Notes: generated by a model from the letters alone, not told the origin. Shown: positions 30,812-40,832, counted from the first letter of the stretch. The stretch: 64,000 nt of DNA from Tritrichomonas foetus (GCA_001839685.1 MLAK01000547.1:1-64000); one strand, 5' to 3'. Numbers and translations are program-made.

Positions 30812-32761
30812 ATGTCATCAAGATCTTCGAATTCCAATTCTGATTCGGAGAATCATTCTAAAGACGAGTCAGAACGATTTGACGAAGATGATTCACCAGA
30901 AAATCAAGCGGATAATCAAAAATCAACAGATAGCGATAAATCAGTAAATGAAACGAATTCACAGCCAATCAAAGAAAACGAAGAAAACAACGACAAAACA
31001 CAAAATAATCAAAAACAAAACAGACAAATTGACGATGATGCCAAATCGACAGTTTCGAATAAAAGTAATCGCCCTGCTCAAGGAACATCGATTGTCAATT
31101 TCAATCCAGAACTTCCTCCCAATTTCACGGAAATCTACACATTGAAAGCTATGCAACAACTTGGAATCAAGCCAAGCGATCTTCAGTATCCAACAGAGTC
31201 GGTTCTAAACGAATATTCTCATAATCCCCGAATTCGTGCTGTTGCTCGAAAGAGTCTCATCGCTGATGCCGATGCTTTAATTGCAGATGTCAAAAATTTA
31301 CGAGAAAGGTTAATTGCAAGGTCAAAACATTTGAGAGAAAAAAGCCGGAATGCTTCTCAAAGACTTGATGACAGTGGTAGTTCTTTCGCATCAAGTTCTG
31401 CACAGAAATCAGAGTCTCAATTACAAGAAGAACTTGAATTAATGGCACAAAAGCAAAAAAGAGGGGTTGAAATGCTTTTAATTCAAATGATTAAAGAAGA
31501 CGAAACCGTTAAAGCCGATAGACTCAGAAAACAAAAAGATGAAGAAAGACTTATGAGAAAAGAAGAAGAGCTCAAACAAAAACGAGCCGAAGAAGAAATT
31601 TTACTACAAAAAAAGAAAGAAAAACGAGATCGAATTGAAGCTGAAAATAAAATCAAAGTTGAAGCAAAAAGAAGATTAATTGAACAAAAAGATAAAGAAA
31701 AAATGGCAAGATTAGAAAATGAAGCAAATCAAAAAAAGAAAGAAAGAGAAGAACAAAGAATTAAGAAACAAAGTGCAGTTGAGATTCAACAAGAAAAAGT
31801 CCGAAAACGTTATGAAGAATTAACAGAAAAGAAAATTAGAGAATCTAGACTTCGACAACAAAAAGTTGATCAGAAATTAAAAGAATTTGAAGAAAATAGA
31901 GAAAAATCAAGAGAATTGGCACGCCAAAAAGAACAACAAAAAATGGAAGTTTTCGAACATAAAAGACAATTAAATGAAATAGTTAAACAACAAAAAGCAG
32001 ACCAATTAAGAAAGAAAGATGAGGAGGCAAGTTTAAGATATCAAAAACTTGAACAAGAAAAACAAGAAAAAATAAATAATGCTATTTGTGGATATTCAGA
32101 AAACCAAGAAAAGATTAAAAAGAAAATGGAAAAAATCAGAAAAGAAGAAGAATTGAAAAATCAAAAAAGATTAAAAGACTTTGAAGAAAAAGAAGAAAAA
32201 ATCCGTCAACAACAAGAACAATTCGAAGATGAAAGACTTTTAAAGGCAATGGAGATGAGGCTAAGTCGAGAAAGAAAGGCTGCTGCAGCTGCACGTGCTG
32301 AAAGAAAGAAAGAAGCAGAAAGATTCATCCTTAAAGAAAAATTTGATGAAAAAATTCGCGTTTTTGAAGATATGCAACGTGAGAAAACCGAAATTAGACT
32401 GGCTTGTATTGCAAAAAGAAAAGAAATGGAACAACAAAATATTGAATTGAAGGCAAGAATGGCTGAAATTCGTTTAATGGATGATCGAAAGAGACCTTTA
32501 GCAATGGAGCAACTTGCAGCACAACATGGAATCAGTTTAGATGAACTAAAAGAAAGAATGAATATTAAAAATGAAAGAGGTGACCAGTCGCGCCAATCTT
32601 ATTCGCATCTTCCGCCTTTGAAAATGCAACAAGAAAAGTCAAGAGCAGAAGAAACTCAATCCGCTAGGATTCATCATCCAGAAAAAGGTGAAAATGAAAA
32701 TCGAGCTCCTAGACGGAGCAATTTGCCGAAGTTGAATCAAATGGCTGATAACTTAATGTAA
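30812..32761 (+). CDS. Coiled-coil protein, CCDC177-like (DUF4659)
   Basis: 649 residues. Residues 1-90 are Ser/Asn/Asp/Glu-rich and disordered. A folded patch at about 100-165 reads YTLKAMQQLGIKPSDLQYP, then RIRAVARKSLIADADALI; the order 'residue-class pattern, then a long charged coil' resembles CCDC177-type proteins. Residues about 205-570 are a continuous Lys/Glu/Arg/Gln coiled coil with heptad spacing. The end (580-649) is basic and disordered, with HLPPLKMQQ and NLPKLNQ, two short similar motifs. CCDC177 homologues occur in flagellated species, so a cytoskeletal role is plausible. The general class is secure; the CCDC177 link rests on eye-matched similarity and is tentative. Confidence 0.6.
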   Translation: MSSRSSNSNSDSENHSKDESERFDEDDSPENQADNQKSTDSDKSVNETNSQPIKENEENNDKTQNNQKQNRQIDDDAKSTVSNKSNRPAQGTSIVNFNPELPPNFTEIYTLKAMQQLGIKPSDLQYPTESVLNEYSHNPRIRAVARKSLIADADALIADVKNLRERLIARSKHLREKSRNASQRLDDSGSSFASSSAQKSESQLQEELELMAQKQKRGVEMLLIQMIKEDETVKADRLRKQKDEERLMRKEEELKQKRAEEEILLQKKKEKRDRIEAENKIKVEAKRRLIEQKDKEKMARLENEANQKKKEREEQRIKKQSAVEIQQEKVRKRYEELTEKKIRESRLRQQKVDQKLKEFEENREKSRELARQKEQQKMEVFEHKRQLNEIVKQQKADQLRKKDEEASLRYQKLEQEKQEKINNAICGYSENQEKIKKKMEKIRKEEELKNQKRLKDFEEKEEKIRQQQEQFEDERLLKAMEMRLSRERKAAAAARAERKKEAERFILKEKFDEKIRVFEDMQREKTEIRLACIAKRKEMEQQNIELKARMAEIRLMDDRKRPLAMEQLAAQHGISLDELKERMNIKNERGDQSRQSYSHLPPLKMQQEKSRAEETQSARIHHPEKGENENRAPRRSNLPKLNQMADNLM

Positions 32762-33139
32762 TTTCATGAATAAAATAATTGTATAGAGACTTTTTTTGAT
32801 GGAATGTATTTTTCACAATGATTTCACTCAGATATTTCACAACATACACTTAATATGAATAAATGAGTTTCATGATTAAATCTGACAGAGCTCCATTTAA
32901 ATCTAATCTGTCACCAAATATTACTTCCATGTGAATCCACAAATCATAATCAAATCGTTAAATTTTGAATCAGTAGAAGACCAAAGAAGAAAGCACAAAT
33001 ATCAATCATTCGTGAAACTCAGAAACCTTCATACGATATCAAAATAAACAAAAAAGAATGACAAACAAAAAAACAAGTGTTACAAACAAAAATAAAAGTT
33101 TTACAGACAAAAAGAAAAGTTTACAAACAAATAAAAATT
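32762..33139. other. Convergent spacer with degenerate ACAAACAAA repeats
   Basis: About 380 bp between converging 3' ends. From about 33058 to 33137 there are four imprecise copies of a 20-24 bp unit of the form TTACAAACAAAAAN(A)nGT. Confidence 0.5.
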
Positions 33140-34531
33140 CTATGAATTATTTTCATATGATCGAATCCTTGCGTGGAGAGCTGCAGCATGTGTCGAAATA
33201 AACTCATCAGGCGAATCAATTAACGCCAAAATCGCCTCAACCAAATCCGCATTTGCAAAAATTGCATCAACAAAAGCAATGTTTTCATTAATTTCTCCAA
33301 TCCTTTCAATATTTGTTAAACACTCAATTACACAGCGACAGGAACGAGTTTCTAAAGAAACAAGAGAAACAGTTATTGAATCAATTAAACCGTTTTGAAT
33401 AAGTGATATGATGATTTCTTGGGAATCAGTTAAACCAATTTGACAAAGTATTTTCAATGCACGATTCAGAATAAAAAACGACGAATCATTCAAGAGTTGA
33501 AACATCTGAATGTGAACCTTTTGAGAAAACAAGAAAAGTTTTCCCTCTTGAGATTCTCCGACCAAATATAAAAAATTGAAAATCGAGCTAAGTAAGTAGT
33601 TTTTCGTATCTCTTGTTCGATTTGCCATAATTTGAGTTTGAAATGATTCAGATACATATTGCCATATTGGTGTTGATAAGAATTGGATGGTCAAATCCAT
33701 ATTTACAGTAAATATATAATTGACGAAATTTATTAAATGATATCTCAGTTTTAAATCGCTTTGGTATAAGCTAAAATTTGGATTTCCATTAATTGGAAAC
33801 ATATTGAAAAAATTGGGATTTTGAATAACATCATTTAAATATTTTTCGTCTTGGTCAATTAACCTAATTAAAAGGTTTATTTTATATTTCTTTGGATTTC
33901 TAATCAGTTCATTTAGAAAAATATTCAATTTTTGTTCATAATACTCGTTACATTGGGGAACTTTCAATAAAGAAATGTAGAGCCGAATGGCATCTTTTGT
34001 TGAAAGTAAATATTTTTCTGTGTGTGGAGATTGATTGAATGTATTTAGAATTACGTCGAGAATGTTTAATTGTGTTAATTTTGCTGCTGCTAAAACAGGA
34101 ATGTGAATCACACAATATCTGAGAATTTTAAACGCCAAGCATTTTGGCAGAAATTTCCATATAATATCTATGAAATCTGGTGGACAAATGGTCACGAAAT
34201 AATCTGTGGGATATTTTGAATAACAATAGATAATCGATAAAGCTGTTTGCATGGTCCTACGTCTCGAATTTTGCGCTATTGATAATAATAGCGAAAATTG
34301 CTCTTTGGTGACTTTGATACTTTCTTTTTTAGCACCGTAATAAATTTTGTCAAGAACGATGGCCCAACTTTCTTCATTGGCTAAAAGCAAATTAAAATAA
34401 TTATTAAACTCGTCTAGAGGGAGAGTGCATGAATCGTAGTAGATGTTTTCTCGATTTTTTGGATTTTCGTTAAAAGAATCTTCTATTTGATCAAGAAGAG
34501 CGACTTCTTTTTTGCTTTTTTCATTTATCAT
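33140..34531 (-). CDS. Armadillo/HEAT-like helical protein, unknown function
   Basis: 463 residues. Past an N-terminal polar stretch (about 1-30), the protein is a succession of amphipathic helix pairs typical of ARM/HEAT solenoids, for example ALNRALKILCQIGLTDSQEI-like and the final IDSPDEFISTHAAALHARI. No named family was recognised. Such proteins are scaffolds; trichomonads contain large numbers with no assigned role. An AACGGTTA (M3-like) element lies 19-26 bp upstream on the opposite strand (34550-34557), and a GGTCAAATTATC box is at 34537-34548. Function unknown. Confidence 0.7.
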   Translation of the reverse strand: MINEKSKKEVALLDQIEDSFNENPKNRENIYYDSCTLPLDEFNNYFNLLLANEESWAIVLDKIYYGAKKESIKVTKEQFSLLLSIAQNSRRRTMQTALSIIYCYSKYPTDYFVTICPPDFIDIIWKFLPKCLAFKILRYCVIHIPVLAAAKLTQLNILDVILNTFNQSPHTEKYLLSTKDAIRLYISLLKVPQCNEYYEQKLNIFLNELIRNPKKYKINLLIRLIDQDEKYLNDVIQNPNFFNMFPINGNPNFSLYQSDLKLRYHLINFVNYIFTVNMDLTIQFLSTPIWQYVSESFQTQIMANRTRDTKNYLLSSIFNFLYLVGESQEGKLFLFSQKVHIQMFQLLNDSSFFILNRALKILCQIGLTDSQEIIISLIQNGLIDSITVSLVSLETRSCRCVIECLTNIERIGEINENIAFVDAIFANADLVEAILALIDSPDEFISTHAAALHARIRSYENNS

Positions 34532-34549
34532 TGAGTGGTCAAATTATCG

Positions 34550-34557
34550 AACGGTTA
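34550..34557 (+). promoter_or_regulatory. M3-like AACGGTTA upstream of the ARM-like gene
   Basis: Myb-type element in the plus orientation, 19-26 bp before the minus-strand start codon. Confidence 0.35.
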
Positions 34558-34758
34558 ACATCAAATATACTATTTCTGATAATAATTGGTCATATTTCTT
34601 TTACAACCAAATATACACTCAAACTTCCAAGTTATGGAAAACTTCAAAGAATGGCTAAAGAAGTAAGAATAAAGGAAAGAAAAAAGAAAAAAAGAGAATG
34701 AGAATATGTAAACACCAACTTTGCCTTTTATAATGAAATTTAGAGATATGTAACTTGT

Positions 34759-35037
34759 TTATTTAGCTTGAGCTTCACGGAGACGTTTGATGGCAGCACG
34801 AGCGGCGAGTGCTGTTGGTGTGGTTGGTGTGTAAGCACCACCTGATGTAGCCTTGCGGCATTTTTCGCAGGTCCAGACTCCAACAACGTTACGTCTGACT
34901 GATGTCTTGCCACAGAATGGGCATGGATACTTCTTTCTTTGTGAGATTTCGATCTTTTTGATTGTCTTACGGAGGGAAGCACCATAGCGTGTGCCGTATT
35001 TTCCGCAAATGCCGACTTTCTTGGTTCTGCGAGCCAT
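34759..35037 (-). CDS. RPL37A: 60S ribosomal protein eL43 (L37a)
   Basis: 92 residues from [15 protein letters not shown] (ATG at 35035-35037; the frame further up begins only with TTG). The zinc ribbon is intact: [19 protein letters not shown] and EKC provide four Cys. The basic helix [17 protein letters not shown] is typical of L37Ae, and the length equals the family. It is a structural component of the large ribosomal subunit. The stop overlaps TAAA. The promoter has a textbook pair of AACGGTTA and CCTTT within 30 bp of the ATG. It is divergent from GCP4 across 277 bp. Confidence 0.97.
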   Translation of the reverse strand: MARRTKKVGICGKYGTRYGASLRKTIKKIEISQRKKYPCPFCGKTSVRRNVVGVWTCEKCRKATSGGAYTPTTPTALAARAAIKRLREAQAK

Positions 35038-35043
35038 TTTATC

Positions 35044-35063
35044 AAAGGCCAAGGGTAACCGTT
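35044..35063 (-). promoter_or_regulatory. eL43 core promoter: M3-like AACGGTTA followed by CCTTT
   Basis: On the minus strand AACGGTTA (plus 35056-35063) is followed 7 nt later by CCTTT (plus 35044-35048), which ends 7 nt before the start codon. The order and spacing fit the M3 and M5 motifs of T. vaginalis ribosomal genes. Confidence 0.6.
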
Positions 35064-35314
35064 TTGTCTTTCAAATTTGATTTACAACTTTTTGTATACA
35101 AAACAATCGTTTCTTTTTCGATTTCACCATCATCGTCTAAGAATTAACCATTATTTGACTTTCACTTTTATCGTCATAGTTCTATGATAGAAATATCTGG
35201 CAATTGAATGCACTTTTATCGTCTTAATGTTGGCTAAGTAATATATGGTTAACTCGATCGATATGATCCAAGAAAAGAATTAATAAACGTAATCAATTCA
35301 ATAATAAACAAAAA

Positions 35315-36868
35315 ATGTCTTACCTTTTAAGAGAAGTCCTCCTCGGAGCACTCGGTATTGAAAGTGATCTTAAATGGGGAACTTCACATGGCGAATTGTC
35401 TGCAATCGACTTACAATTAATTCCTCCAAGTGCCGGCGCATTAATTGCACGAATTACCGATTTAGGCGCCATTTATAAATTCCTCGAAGAAACAACCCAA
35501 GAACAACAATTAAATCCGTATTGTCAAGCGCTTTACGATTCAATCGAAAATTACCTCGATCAATATCGATCAACAATTTTAAAGGCTGATGAAGATATTA
35601 ATTCAGGACTTCTTACAACATTAACAGGACTTGTTGCTTATGTTGAACCATTTCAGCATGAATTGCAATTTGTAGGTCGAATTCTTCCACCTTTAATTAC
35701 TGCATCACCTCTTGAAAAGCTGAATAAAATGCATGAATATGTGATTGTATCACCACCATCAGTTGCAGCCAAATTATCTTCTTTTGAGCATGCTTTACAA
35801 CAAGTCACAATTTCTCAATTGAATAGTTTTTTGTTTTACCACCAGCAGCTTCCTGACATATTTGAAACTACAAAAGATGGAAGAATCTCCTACTATAATA
35901 ATTTAAGTGTTACTTTTTTACCACGCCAACTAGCAGAACTTCTTTTATTAATCGTAAATGTTTCTTCACACTGTCCAGATTTGTTTAATGAAACTAATCC
36001 ACCTGAATATAATCAACTGACTCAATGGACTGCTTCAATGGCACGAACAACATCAACATTACTTGCATCCAATTTGAGAGAACAATGGCCAAGCTTTAGT
36101 GTTATTCTTTCATCACTCATTTTAATAGGACGTTCAGATTACCTTTCGATTCTTGCACGAAAAGCATTACAGCCTTTTGTTTCTTCATATGATCTCAATA
36201 CAGTTGTTTCTAAGTTTGAAACTAAATTTGATGTTACTTTAGAATTATCACCACGTGGTATTTCAATTATACCTAAATTATCACCTCCACTTGATCTTAT
36301 TGTTACTCCTGATCATGTTAAACTATTAAGTGAAATGTTCCGAATCTTTATGAAACTTTATGTTGCTGTTGAAAGTCTAAAAGATCTTTGGATATCAACA
36401 AAGAGATTCCCACAAATCTATACATTTGTTGGATTTACACTTGAACTTATTTCTGTTTTTACAGAACATATTATTTTTGTAGTTATTTCTCCAGCTCTTG
36501 TTCAACTTTTGAAAGCCGCAAGTGATATAAAAGACTTCCTACGCTTCCAAGGAGAGTTTTCTGCATTTATTATTAAATTATCAACTTCTTTTCCCGCATT
36601 GAATCCAGAATTCCAAGTTGCAATTAATGAATTAAGTGATAAAGTCATTCAAACAAGAGAATTACTAATTGGAAAAGAAAAACTAGAAAAAGCAACCTTG
36701 AAACAAATGCAAGAAATTATTCGGGAAGTCGGTGCAGATATAAATGCTGGTGCTAAGAAAATATGTACAATTTTAAGTGGAAATGATGAAACAGGAGTCA
36801 ACCTAACAGATAGACTTGAAAAATTGATGCGATGCATTAAGGCAACAAGCATGAAAGGAGCTGAATAG
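35315..36868 (+). CDS. TUBGCP4: Gamma-tubulin complex component 4 (GCP4)-like
   Basis: 517 residues. The start MSYLLREVLLGALG, then PPSAGALIARITDLGAIYKF (about 37-56), then a region with NPYCQALYDSIENYLDQYR match the N-terminal GCP (Spc97/Spc98) domain, particularly GCP4: a short leader, 'E/A-LI-RI-xLG' and the 'AL...L..YR' helix. The region with SFLFYHQQLPDIF (about 175) and LPRQLAELLLL agrees with the family. The rest is helical and ends without long tails; it is shorter than animal GCP4 (about 670). GCP4 takes part in the gamma-tubulin ring complex that nucleates microtubules at basal bodies and spindle poles. Inr-like TCAATTCAATA lies 14-24 nt upstream. Confidence 0.8.
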   Translation: MSYLLREVLLGALGIESDLKWGTSHGELSAIDLQLIPPSAGALIARITDLGAIYKFLEETTQEQQLNPYCQALYDSIENYLDQYRSTILKADEDINSGLLTTLTGLVAYVEPFQHELQFVGRILPPLITASPLEKLNKMHEYVIVSPPSVAAKLSSFEHALQQVTISQLNSFLFYHQQLPDIFETTKDGRISYYNNLSVTFLPRQLAELLLLIVNVSSHCPDLFNETNPPEYNQLTQWTASMARTTSTLLASNLREQWPSFSVILSSLILIGRSDYLSILARKALQPFVSSYDLNTVVSKFETKFDVTLELSPRGISIIPKLSPPLDLIVTPDHVKLLSEMFRIFMKLYVAVESLKDLWISTKRFPQIYTFVGFTLELISVFTEHIIFVVISPALVQLLKAASDIKDFLRFQGEFSAFIIKLSTSFPALNPEFQVAINELSDKVIQTRELLIGKEKLEKATLKQMQEIIREVGADINAGAKKICTILSGNDETGVNLTDRLEKLMRCIKATSMKGAE

Positions 36869-37161
36869 ATATTTCTTCTGAATATTATTACCAAATATAT
36901 GAACCACTTTACTATGATTAAACATGTATGAATCTTCCTACAATTATTATTTATTTATTTTTCTCTATTTTCCTTTTTTACTTACACTGCGTATATTATG
37001 AACGTTTCAATATTCATTTTTATTCATTTTTTTGTGAATTAGAAATTTGTAACTAAAAAAAAAAAAGACAGAATTGAAAAAAGTAACAGTTGTATTATGA
37101 ATTCATTGAAAGATAATATTCGTTTTATTTATTTATATGAACATTTCAATACATAGATTAC

Positions 37162-37419
37162 TTAGTCAGATGAATCTTCAACTTCGGCCATCATTTTGCT
37201 AATCATTTCTTCGTTGAATGACCCATCGCTCGAATCTGTAATTGTTACCAACTTCATTTCTGTTGTTTTCAGAAGTGGAGCTCCGTCTTGTTGATTATCT
37301 GTATTTTCATATTCTTGTTCGTCTTCAGCCCTTTGTCCTTCGGGAACGACTGCGTCTTCGTTTATAAATGCGGGTTCACCTTCATTGTTTGTACTCAGAA
37401 AAGAGCAGCAGATTCCCAT
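37162..37419 (-). CDS. Small acidic protein with predicted dual acylation (MGICCS)
   Basis: 85 residues. The N-terminus MGICCS has Gly2 for N-myristoylation and adjacent Cys4-Cys5 for palmitoylation, a standard plasma-membrane or vesicle targeting signal. The remainder is acidic (Glu/Asp-rich, with a DSSDGS stretch and ending EVEDSSD) and probably disordered. This design recalls small Ragulator/p18-like adaptors (LAMTOR1 also begins MGCCYS), but the similarity is confined to the targeting signal and the acidic linker and is not evidence of homology. Located 206 bp from the proteasome gene on the same strand. Confidence 0.6.
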   Translation of the reverse strand: MGICCSFLSTNNEGEPAFINEDAVVPEGQRAEDEQEYENTDNQQDGAPLLKTTEMKLVTITDSSDGSFNEEMISKMMAEVEDSSD

Positions 37420-37625
37420 TTTTTTATTTTTTGTTTTGTTTCTTTTTGTAGGAGAAAAATTTTAACTGAAAAATTTTCAGAATTAGTGTTCTTTTTTGAA
37501 TACTTAAAAGGTGAATCCAATTTAACCTTAAAAATGTAACCACATTCTTTTTTTCAAAAAAATAACAGAATGGAAAAAGCATGAATTAAAATTATAAAAT
37601 TAATTTAATTAAGAAGAAAAGCAAT

Positions 37626-38327
37626 TTATTGGGCCGCGACAAAAAGCGATTCTGGAACTTTTTGTGGCTTGCCTTCAGAAGCTTGGCAAACCCACAACAT
37701 TTCAATTTCCCATGTCTTATTTTGGGCTTCGTGAAGTTCCTTGATAATGTTAGCGACTAGTGGGACGGCTTCTTCTACTGTCTTCTCTCCCCAATCTGTG
37801 CGTTGGAGTTCAGCGCGTGCAAGGCTGCTTCCCTTTCCGAAACAGCATGCGTAATATCCGAAATATTGGCCGTTTGGCTCGAGCGCGTAAAGGGAAGGTC
37901 CCTCGAGTGAGCCTATCAATAAAGCGCATCCGTAAGGTCGAATTGATGAAAATGCGTGAGATGAATGGAATGTATGAGCAACACGAGAAACGAGCTCAGG
38001 AACTGTAATTTTACATCCGAATGTTTCGAAATAGTTGGCTGCCTCTTTTCGGGCTTGAAGGACGGCAGCATATGAATCTGGGCGATATCCGACTGTTGCG
38101 CAAGCGATGTGCGTATCAATCCAAAAAGTGCGTGGATTTCCACCTGGTGTTAAAAGTTTTGACGAGAGGTTCTTCTCGACGGCAAAAAGAACTCCATCGG
38201 AGCATCGAACACCGAGAGCGAGTGCTTCTTTATCGACTGCTTTTGTGGCATATTCGACTTGGAAAAGACGTCCATCTGGAGAAAATGTGAATGCGTTGAA
38301 ATCGTAGCCGCTTCCTGCGCCAGACAT
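37626..38327 (-). CDS. PSMA3: 20S proteasome subunit alpha7 (PSMA3 type)
   Basis: 233 residues. The N-terminal alpha-subunit signature GYDFNAFTFSPDGRLFQVEY (7-26) is complete and the following EYATKAVDKEALALGVRCSD resembles PSMA3/alpha7 more than other alpha subunits. Later conserved parts: RPYGCALLIG, GYYACCFGKG. The strongly acidic C-terminal tail of animal PSMA3 is absent. Alpha subunits gate the 20S proteasome. The stop overlaps TAAA; an AGCGGTTT (M3-like) is 22-29 nt upstream. Relevant to the three UBR-box proteins in the same window only in being part of the same degradation pathway. Confidence 0.92.
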   Translation of the reverse strand: MSGAGSGYDFNAFTFSPDGRLFQVEYATKAVDKEALALGVRCSDGVLFAVEKNLSSKLLTPGGNPRTFWIDTHIACATVGYRPDSYAAVLQARKEAANYFETFGCKITVPELVSRVAHTFHSSHAFSSIRPYGCALLIGSLEGPSLYALEPNGQYFGYYACCFGKGSSLARAELQRTDWGEKTVEEAVPLVANIIKELHEAQNKTWEIEMLWVCQASEGKPQKVPESLFVAAQ

Positions 38328-38348
38328 TTTTAGTTATTATTATCTAGA

Positions 38349-38356
38349 AAACCGCT
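38349..38356 (-). promoter_or_regulatory. M3-like AGCGGTTT upstream of PSMA3
   Basis: On the minus strand AGCGGTTT lies 22-29 nt before the ATG and fits the degenerate M3 consensus. Confidence 0.4.
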
Positions 38357-38359
38357 TTT

Positions 38360-39056
38360 TTAAATAGAAAATTTATGCACTTTTCCCCTTCCGACCAACT
38401 TTAAAATTTCACCTTATGAGTCTCTATTTGTGAACAATCTCAAAAAAGTTTTAATTGAATATATATATGGTTGAACCAACTCAATATTATCATATTGAAT
38501 TCATTCATTGACATGTAAAGTTGGCCGAACAACCCTTTAATCATAGACATTGAAGTAAATATGAATACTATTTAAATCATTCTCACAATGTCTATGTTTC
38601 CAAAATTGTGATTTTTAATGAAAATACAAAACAAATTGAAAAATTGTTCGAATATTCTTTCAATAAATAGAATAATGTAAAGCTTTTTGAGGATTTAATT
38701 ACTTTCTCATGCAGTATTTTGTATAGAATGACAAAAGTAAAATAAATTTCCCAAAATTATTACTTTCGTACGGATTTCGCGAAAAACAAAAATTGGGATC
38801 TTTCATTCTTTTCAAATATGGTAATCCTATTATTTTGTTATTATACATCATATATCTTGTTAAATCTAGATTTTAATGCTTTGTCCCAAAATCATATGAA
38901 AGTGATTTTTTTTTGGGATGTTTACAATTCTATTTTTTACAATTTCTTATGCCATAATTCCATGTATTTCCCATATCTGGACTGTGAAATAAGAAAAGAA
39001 AATATGACGAATCGATTCTAAGTGTTGGTGGACGATAGACTCACTTTTTAGTAAAC
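38360..39056. other. Divergent intergenic region, about 700 bp
   Basis: Lies between PSMA3 and the 273-aa coiled-coil gene; apart from promoter elements no gene is supported. Confidence 0.55.
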
Positions 39057-39079
39057 GACCAAATATATTATGAAAAAGT
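39057..39079 (+). promoter_or_regulatory. GACCAAAT...TATGAAAAAGT element (copy 1)
   Basis: Begins GACCAAATATAT, ends TATGAAAAAGT, about 46-68 nt upstream of the next ATG. Copy 2 near 50846 differs at only two positions. Confidence 0.45.
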
Positions 39080-39124
39080 GAAATCAAAGATATATTGTTT
39101 CCCAGTGTTTTTCTTATAGTGGAG

Positions 39125-39946
39125 ATGAGAAAACAGAATAAAGGTGAACATAAACGGAATTCTACAAGCAACTCTGACAATCCCGCATCAGATTCATTTC
39201 AAAACGACCAAGAAAACGAAAACCAAAATATCTCCGACTCTAATCCGCCACAGCTGACCAACCAACTAACTCTCGCCCAACAGACCGCCATTCTTCGACG
39301 CCTTGACGAAGTTATTCTCGAAAATGCCGCCAAAACAAATATCACGCCAAATTCAACTAGCGAACAAAACGACGAAGCCTCAGAAGAAGACGAATCACGA
39401 ATTCGCGACATTCGAAGTCGAATTGACTTTTTGAGAAGTTATAATGAACGCCTCAAAAGGATCGAAATTGAAAAACGAAAAAAATATAACGAAATAGAAA
39501 CAAATTATTTACCAACAACTTCAACAAACGCAGCCAGAGATTCAATATCTAACTTCGAAAGCGCTTTTCAAGAATTAGATGACCTCAAAAGACGAGTGCC
39601 GGCTCTCGAAGGAGAACTTCAGAAAAAGTTAGCACAAAATAAAGTATTGAATCTTCAAATAACCGCTGCTAAATCTTTGAATGATGAACTTCGACTAGAA
39701 AATGCACGATTAATGAATGAATCTGTTTCTTTAGGTGTTTCTGTTGAACAAAACCATCTCAAAGTTGCAAATACGAATTTCATGAAAGAATATTCCGAAT
39801 ATTCCGATTTGGCATCACTTCTTCCATCATCAAGGAAAAACTACAACGATTTGTATAATATGAATCACACTGAATCTCGAGAAGAATCAGAAATGATTGT
39901 CATGGAAGAAGTCTTTGGTGAAGAACCACAAAATATCATCGAGTAA
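39125..39946 (+). CDS. Coiled-coil protein, unknown function
   Basis: 273 residues from the ATG at 39125 (MRKQNKGE); the frame runs further upstream but only to a TTG. Residues 1-60 are Asn/Ser/Asp-rich and disordered. A helix around TLAQQTAILRRLDEVIL (about 64-80) is followed by further coils at about 105-125 (RIDFLRSYNERLKRIEI) and 145-215 (DLKRRVPALEGELQKKLAQN). The C-terminus is acidic with Glu/Ser. No family recognised; the style fits a structural cytoskeletal protein. Confidence 0.6.
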   Translation: MRKQNKGEHKRNSTSNSDNPASDSFQNDQENENQNISDSNPPQLTNQLTLAQQTAILRRLDEVILENAAKTNITPNSTSEQNDEASEEDESRIRDIRSRIDFLRSYNERLKRIEIEKRKKYNEIETNYLPTTSTNAARDSISNFESAFQELDDLKRRVPALEGELQKKLAQNKVLNLQITAAKSLNDELRLENARLMNESVSLGVSVEQNHLKVANTNFMKEYSEYSDLASLLPSSRKNYNDLYNMNHTESREESEMIVMEEVFGEEPQNIIE

Positions 39947-40142
39947 TACCAAATTAATACAATATTTTGCATTCTTGAGACTATTTCTTCAAATATTCAA
40001 GAAAAAGAAATATACAATTACAATTTATGAAAATTAGTGAACTATGACAATGGAAAGTAAATAAATGACCACAAGTCCCATGTTTTTTTGTGAAAGAATT
40101 GAATATCTTGAAGGATGAGATTCCAATTAACTTATAGGGATT

Positions 40143-40165
40143 TTATATATATATATATATATATA
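40143..40165. repeat. (TA)n microsatellite
   Basis: About 11 uninterrupted TA dinucleotides. Confidence 0.9.
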
Positions 40166-40773
40166 GGCGAATTAAAGATCTCATCTTCAAATCACAAGCG
40201 AAAAAAAGATTCTTGTTATATCCATTTTTATTTTTTTCCCAGGAATACTTCACCATTAGAAATCGTAATGCTTTTTTGTTATCATAAACATTTCTATTTG
40301 TTTTTATTTTATTTTTATTTAGGAGAAGAAGCGTTGAATTCCAAAGTATATTTTATATGTTTGACAATAAATTTAATCCTATAAATTACCCATATATTCC
40401 ATTTCATTTTAAAGTATTAAAGAAAATTTTTCGTTATAGTATTTGTTTCAAACCACTGATAACTCATTAATGAACTAATAGAGAAATTATTATATTATAA
40501 TATGGAGACATTAAAATGCTATTCTTGAAATGTTCTTTCTATTTTGTTATCTTCTTTGTTTACTAGCTTCATGTATTGTTAACTTCTTTTCTTTATCTTT
40601 ATCTTTGTGTCAATTCAATTTATCACTATGAATTAAATAAAATGTTATAAAAATGGAATTTGTATCAAACCATTAGTAGCCAAGCTCATCAATAAACTAA
40701 TATATAAATGTGCATATTTGCATTAAAATGCTATTTTTCAAATGATTTACCAAGAAATTGAAATTGAAATTGG

Positions 40774-40775
<2 letters not shown>

Positions 40776-40805
<30 letters not shown>
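40776..40805. repeat. A(30) homopolymer
   Basis: Thirty consecutive A residues, the longest homopolymer noticed in the window; length may be unreliable in assembly. Confidence 0.9.
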
Positions 40806-40809
<4 letters not shown>

Positions 40810-40832
40810 GAAAAATCGAAAATATTGACAGT

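Larger units (their letters stand above)
39947..40832. other. Intergenic region with (TA)n and (A)30 tracts
   Basis: About 890 bp, no gene. Contains a TA dinucleotide repeat (40143-40165) and a 30-nt A homopolymer (40776-40805), which on the coding strand of the RNF213-like gene is a poly-T tract 27 nt after the stop. Confidence 0.65.

Noticed and set aside
37760..38307. Plus-strand frames over the proteasome gene
   Set aside because: Opposite strand of PSMA3, whose family is certain.
40776..40805. A(30) as a retroposed poly(A) tail
   Set aside because: It is oriented as poly-T relative to the neighbouring gene, and no target-site duplication or processed copy was found.
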